Part shown: piece by piece, positions 54,717 to 64,000 of the stretch
Layout: each line of letters opens with the position of its first letter
Position numbering within the stretch: the first letter of the stretch is position 1
From: Euglena gracilis
Taxonomy: Eukaryota > Euglenida > Euglenophyceae > Euglenales
Direction: 5' to 3'
DNA length: 64,000 nucleotides
NCBI GenBank assembly: GCA_039621445.1
Contig: CP154955.1
Span: forward strand, 19,758,691-19,822,690
Notes under the pieces: generated by a model
What the model was told of the DNA's origin: nothing
Seen by the model: the letters and a program-made list of their open reading frames with translations, nothing else
Databases searched by the model: none
Made by a program: the position numbers and the translations under genes

Positions 54717-55408
54717 AATTGAATTAAATATAAAATGAAAATAAAAATTAAATGGGAAAAAAATCAAAATGCCAAACTTGGAAAAGGGCAAAAAAATGAA
54801 AAGGCAGGTAAAAGTGTGGCAGCCGCTCCAAAAAAAAAAGCCATTCGCCCCCTCCCTGGGTTGAAATTTGGTGTCGCTTGGTCCCCTCACTTTTAGTTTT
54901 GAGCGGGGGGGGGTCTACACCACACCCACCCATTGAGAGGCCATCCTTGAATGCAAATCAAGGAATGCAGCCTCTCCTCAAGGGCATCAGCGGATTTCCT
55001 CAATTCTGCCTCCACCTGGCAGAGATGGAGCCCTTGGCTTCCGGGTGGATGACAAGAAGCGCTTCGCACATTGGGCTGAGAGGTCTTTAGCCCAGAACCC
55101 CCTCACCCCAGGCAGGTAATGTGAAAACTTGGTTTTGGGGTTGGATATGATTTTCACGCAAAATGACACGGCGACCTGGCACGAAGCACCAAGAAAAAAA
55201 AGTGGGACTTTTTGCCGGCCATTTTTGCAACCTCCAAAAAACACCCTTCAACCAAGGAGGGAGGAAAAGAAAATACCGACTGGATTGCGGGAAAATGACT
55301 GAATTCTTTCTTTAAAAGAATGGAAAATGACCCCTTCCATCCCCACGTCCTGTAACAGTGGCCATCTGGGTCGGACTTGGGTCAGGAAGAGCAGACCCGA
55401 CTCGGCTC

Positions 55409-55603
55409 CTATGTGGGGGGCACATCAAAACAACGGTTCCCACAGGAGCAACTGGATAGCCGTGGGCAGCCGCCATCGGTAGGCTGCTTCTGGGCCACGG
55501 GGGTCTTCACCTGGGCGGGGACGGTCACGGGGGTCTTCACCTGGGCGAGGACGGTCTGTGGGGACGTGAGGGGCGGGGTGGGGACAGCCGGTTCATCCCA
55601 CAA
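55409..55603 (-). CDS. Possible terminal exon with a 30-bp tandem repeat
   Basis: After a consensus-like CCCCACAG acceptor the minus strand reads TVLAQVKTPV TVPAQVKTPV, two copies of a 10-residue unit encoded by a 30-bp duplication, then AQKQPTDGGCPRLSSCSC and a stop at 55409. It could be the last exon of the Schlafen-like gene upstream, but no connecting exon is certain. Each repeat copy ends in CAGGTGAAG, itself a good splice donor, so alternative ends are possible. Confidence 0.3.
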   Translation of the reverse strand: MWDEPAVPTPPLTSPQTVLAQVKTPVTVPAQVKTPVAQKQPTDGGCPRLSSCSCGNRCFDVPPT

Positions 55604-57650
55604 TCACCCGCATCCGTCACCTGCATGTCTGCCTGAGCGTTTGCTCCCTTCCCTTCCCTTCTCCAATAAAAAGAAAACAGAGAAGAGATTCTCCAACTTC
55701 TTTTCACAGGTTGTAACAGACAGCACCAAGACATAGATATAGACACCAGGGCAGAGCCACACGGACGTGGGAGTGGCAGCGGCTCTTGTCCACCCAGCTC
55801 ATGGGCTATCGCATCCCACCTTCCACCTTCAGACCCCCAAAATGCCCCAAAAACATCTCCAGAAAAAAAAAGTGCCAAAACATCGGTGCAATTCAACTTC
55901 AAAAAAATGTTTTTTTGAAATTGAAATTGTTTTTTGGGCCATTGTTTAAAAAAAATACCTCAAACGATATCCCTCAGAATGTGATGGTCGATGGAAAAAT
56001 GCTGACACATTCAGCATTTCCCAATGTTCATTCAAAAACTCAATATCAATTCAATTTCCATTCAAAAATTTTTCCCAAAAAACCCATTTCCCCCCCAAAA
56101 ACTGGTGCGGGAACCATAGATCGTTTTAAAGACCCCAGGGATGGTGGGTGCTGGGCTTGGGCTAAAAATCTGGGTTAATTGTAATTTTGGGTTGGCTGGC
56201 TAGATCTAGGGAGGGTGGAGCTGGCTGTACCTGCGCCGGGTCGGCATAAAAAAAGATTGGATAGTCAACAAAACAAAAAAGAACTACACCAACAACACCA
56301 TCATCTTAAAGACCATTCAGCAACAAAAAAAACTTGCAAACAAACAAACTTGCAAACAGCCATTTGGGACAATTCCCTCAAAATATTTGACATTTCGGCT
56401 GGACCTGGCAAAAGAGGTGGCTAGCTGCAAGCAGCCACCTCTTTGCCCCCCCCCCCCCGAAGAGTGTTGCTGTGGATGGACTCAAAATCGGGCTGGCTGG
56501 AGCCCCCCCCCCCCACAACAAGGAAGGGTCTGAAAAACCACAAAGAGGTGTATGTCGGGGACTGTGTGTCAAATAAAGGGTGAGGGTGTTTTTCTTGCAT
56601 CCGTGCACTCGTGCATACATCTCTTTAAGGACCCCGGGATTAGAAATTTGGGCTGGCTAGCTAGGGCTGCATCCTAGCTGGACCCCGGCTGGACCGGAGC
56701 TGGGCAGGGCTGGGCCGAAATCGGACAATTGCCTGAAAAATGACCTGCAAAGCAGTTTTGAAACATAAATGAGTGTCTGACAACCCCCCAAAACCACCGA
56801 AAACACCAAAATAAACCACCATTTTTGAACTTTTTCTTCAAAAAAGCTTTGCGCTTTGCGCCGAAAATTTTGGGCTGGACCCTCCAAAAGGGGGCTGGTC
56901 AGCAGGGCTAGCAGCCCCTCCCCCCGGGGGTGCTGTTGTGGCTGGGTTGGGCCAGAATTGGGGCTGGCTGCCAAACCCTAAAAGGATGTGTGCACTTTTG
57001 TCCCGAAGCGGGAAGAGGAACCTGCAGCACAACCCCGAGCAAGCCAACCGTATGCGGTCGCCATACCGCAGACGTCGAAGGACCCGGGGCAGGCGGTCGG
57101 CTGGCTGGCTCCGCCCTGGACCGGCCACGGGGTGTGGCTGCTCAGGGGCACAACTCTTTGTGGGGCGCCTGAAGACCATTTGAAGGTCGATAAAGAGGGC
57201 CCTTCCCCATCAAATGAGCCGGGAAAACCTTGCTGGTGTTTATTTAGAAAATTTTTGTGCCTTAAAAAAAGGCCCAACATCGCGTTTCCGAAAAACTTTT
57301 CCGAAAAATCGGCCAAATCATACACCAAAATCTTCATCTGACCCGGCGCGAAGCGCCGGAGAAAAAAAACTTTGGATTTCGGGGGACCGGGGACTCCCCC
57401 CCCAACGGTCTGAAGGGGAGAGGACCTCCCTTTACCTGGGGAAGGTCTGGCTACTGCCCCCTGTACAAAACCAACGCTCAGTAAACGCTGTCCCTCACAA
57501 AGACCACACAAATCCGACCAAAAGCAGGCGCACGCACTCGTGGTGTCACGTGGAACCCCAGCTGGATGGAGGTGGGGGATTGGTTTGAGGGGGTCTTCAG
57601 ATCCAGCGGGGACAGCCTTGCTCCCCTCTGGGGGCTCCTCCGGCCCCACC

Positions 57651-61962
<4,312 letters not shown>

Positions 61963-64000
61963 CTGCGGGGCACCGCATGGGGGTCACCCAACCAGGGTTT
62001 TGTTTTTTTCAAAACCAGGGGTCCCCCCACCCCTTGCCGAGCCCCCCCCCCCCCAGTCGATCGCTGAGCTCTTATCTTTATGGGTAACAGTGAAGCTTAC
62101 CCCGGGCAAAACCCTCCCTCAAATCCCCCCCCCCCCTGGTCGGGGCCACCTCGGGAACCAGCGGATTATCACCATGATCCCGGCCCGGTTCCCCGAATTT
62201 CTTTTCAGTCGCGAGCGACTGGATTTCGAGTTTCCAGAGTCGGAAGAGGGGGGCGGGTGGGCCAATCCTACTCAGTTTGGACCCCTTCGCGCGTGAATAA
62301 CACGGGCCTGGCGGGGAGTTAGGGGTCAAATGGAGGTGATTCGGAAACTCGAAATCCAGTCGCTCGCGACTGCCATTTCGCCAGGGTCCAAAAATCGGTC
62401 AAAAAATGGATTTTTCGAAAAAATCTCGAGAAAACGTACATTATTTCCGGAAATGTTGGTCTGACGAAATGCACCTCTGGAGGCCCTCTATCCCCCCCGT
62501 TCGTCGTTTTGGCCGCCGCCACGCTTGGTCTGGGGGCTCGGCCAGACCCACCCACCTCACCCCCTCCTCCCTCCCGGGGGGGGGGTCCACAACTAAAAAA
62601 AAACCCTGACCCCAACCAAGGGGGAGGGTGCCTTGTGCTGTGGATTGCAGCCCAGTACTTGCCCTGGGGAAATTGGTTTCGGAACATTTGGGGTGGGTGT
62701 GCAAGAGCACTACCCGCCGCAGGGGGGGGGGGTTGAAATCCCTTGGTTGCCTGGGGAGGGGTGTGACCTTCCTTAAAGAGAAGGGGGCCCACGGTTCAAC
62801 ATCCCACCCAATAATAATCCTCCCGAAATTTATTGCATGGGCACCGGAACGAGATCATCACTGGCGCTACCAGCAGCCAAGTGGTACACACTCACCCTCA
62901 CCATTCCATCATGCGGCCCCCAGGAATAAACCCCAAAAATGATCATATATTAAACATGTCACGAACTCTTCCACTATTTGAAATTTGGGGGCTTATCACG
63001 CAATGGGCACATTTTGGGGATTATGTCTGGGCTCAAATTCACTTGTGCATGTAACTTTGTCCAGGTGACAAATGGACGGAGATGCCCACTACAAATGTGG
63101 GAAAATTGAAATTTGCAATTTGGTATGCGCCGTCACACTCGGAGTAATCATCCAGAAGAATACAAAGAGTCTTGACAATAAGCATGCAGCAAAAAAAAAA
63201 ACAAGCAGACAAAGGCCAAAAAGCCCAAGAAATAATGGTAAACTTCAAATAGCATCAAGAAGGAGCGCAAACAACCAGCTTGTTGCAACACAGGCTATAT
63301 GCCCATGGGGTCCACTGGCCATTTTGCTAGACACTGGAAAATGGACTAGCTGGAGCCCAGCCCCCCGGTTGGGGGAAAATTTTCCTCCGCTGCTGCGAGC
63401 AAAGATAGAAATGAGGTTTTTAATGGGTTTGTGTTTTGGCTGAATTCGTTCCAAAAAAAAATCCAAAAAAATGGCCAAAAATGGGCATTTTGGTCATTTT
63501 TGGGTTCCAAAATTTTTTTTGCCGCTTCACGCCGGCCACTGGAAAAAAATTCCACCAGCCAGCCCTGCTAGCAGCCCCCCCCCCCCCCCCGGGTCTACTA
63601 GGATTTCCACTTTCCACTTTCCACTTTCCAAACTTGGACCAGCTGCAGTCCAGCCCCCCCCCGGGGGGGGGCACTGTGAACTCTTAACCTTAAGCAAAGG
63701 CCTGGTTGCAATGGCAGTTATGCATTACTCATTCAGGGTGGGGGCAAAACTGCAACATTTGTGTTTAAAAAAAACTGGAAAACTGCACTCAAATGGAAAT
63801 ACCCAGATAAAAATTCAGGAAAACACGTTTCCCAACTCTTGAGATTGCCTAATGCAGATTAAATCCCCCTCGCACGTTGGCGACAAAAAAAGAGAAAGAA
63901 ATCTATGTTTTATTTTATGTTGCACATTTCCAATTTCAATGGAAAATCCAATATTTCTTGTCAATGGCAACGAGATACTATTGTTCGACGAGAAAATGTT
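61963..64000. other. Repeat-rich interval upstream of the Schlafen-like gene
   Basis: Contains an inverted and a direct copy of a dispersed repeat (62150-62375), G/C homopolymers, and AT-rich DNA from 62930 onward. I see no exon that I can support; the missing 5' exon of the Schlafen-like gene should lie here or beyond the window. Confidence 0.4.
62150..62375. repeat. Dispersed repeat with inverted arms
   Basis: CAGTCGCGAGCGACTGGATT (62206) and AATCCAGTCGCTCGCGACTG (62352) face each other, and the right arm matches 28070-28150. Confidence 0.85.

Overview
This is a nuclear window from a eukaryote with GC-rich coding exons set in repeat-rich, homopolymer-rich DNA. Exons are typically 40-270 bp and introns run from 75 bp to well over 1 kb. 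Every gene that I can recognise reads on the minus strand. Most introns are GT-AG, a few look GC-AG, and at least six have no canonical ends. In those six the two intron ends form a perfect or wobble-paired helix starting at +4 and ending at -6, and splicing there keeps the reading frame. This is the architecture described for the nonconventional introns of euglenids, so I infer a euglenid (Euglena-like) genome. The inference rests on gene structure alone; I see no spliced leader, rRNA or organellar marker.

Layout, in window coordinates. 1-1423: two AT-richer ORFs without introns, one coiled-coil and one Gln/Gly/His-rich, probably a retroelement gag-like region cut by the window edge. 2479-3968: a three-exon divergent ubiquitin whose LRLRGG is followed directly by a hydrophobic 30-residue tail. 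5949-15550: a class 3 lipase with GHSLGG, DPVPR and FGHCG exons. About 16290-25360: many coding exons of one or more large proteins that I cannot name. 28898-47327: a complete M1-family zinc aminopeptidase in about 23 exons, roughly 980 residues. 51613-54503: a small two-exon Gln/Pro-rich protein. 57651-61962: an AlbA_2 (Schlafen-like) domain gene. Between and inside the genes lie microsatellites up to about 390 bp, a 162-bp tandem array, dispersed repeat families with copies tens of kb apart, foldback elements and a poly-G tract.

The genes are head-to-tail but show no common pathway: a ubiquitin-like protein, a lipase, a peptidase and a putative nucleic-acid-binding protein. The two most interesting items are the membrane-tailed ubiquitin and the nonconventional introns. 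Three of the introns interrupt the most conserved active-site motifs of the aminopeptidase (WDEP, the GAMEN-like motif and HEXXH) and would destroy them if spliced by canonical rules.
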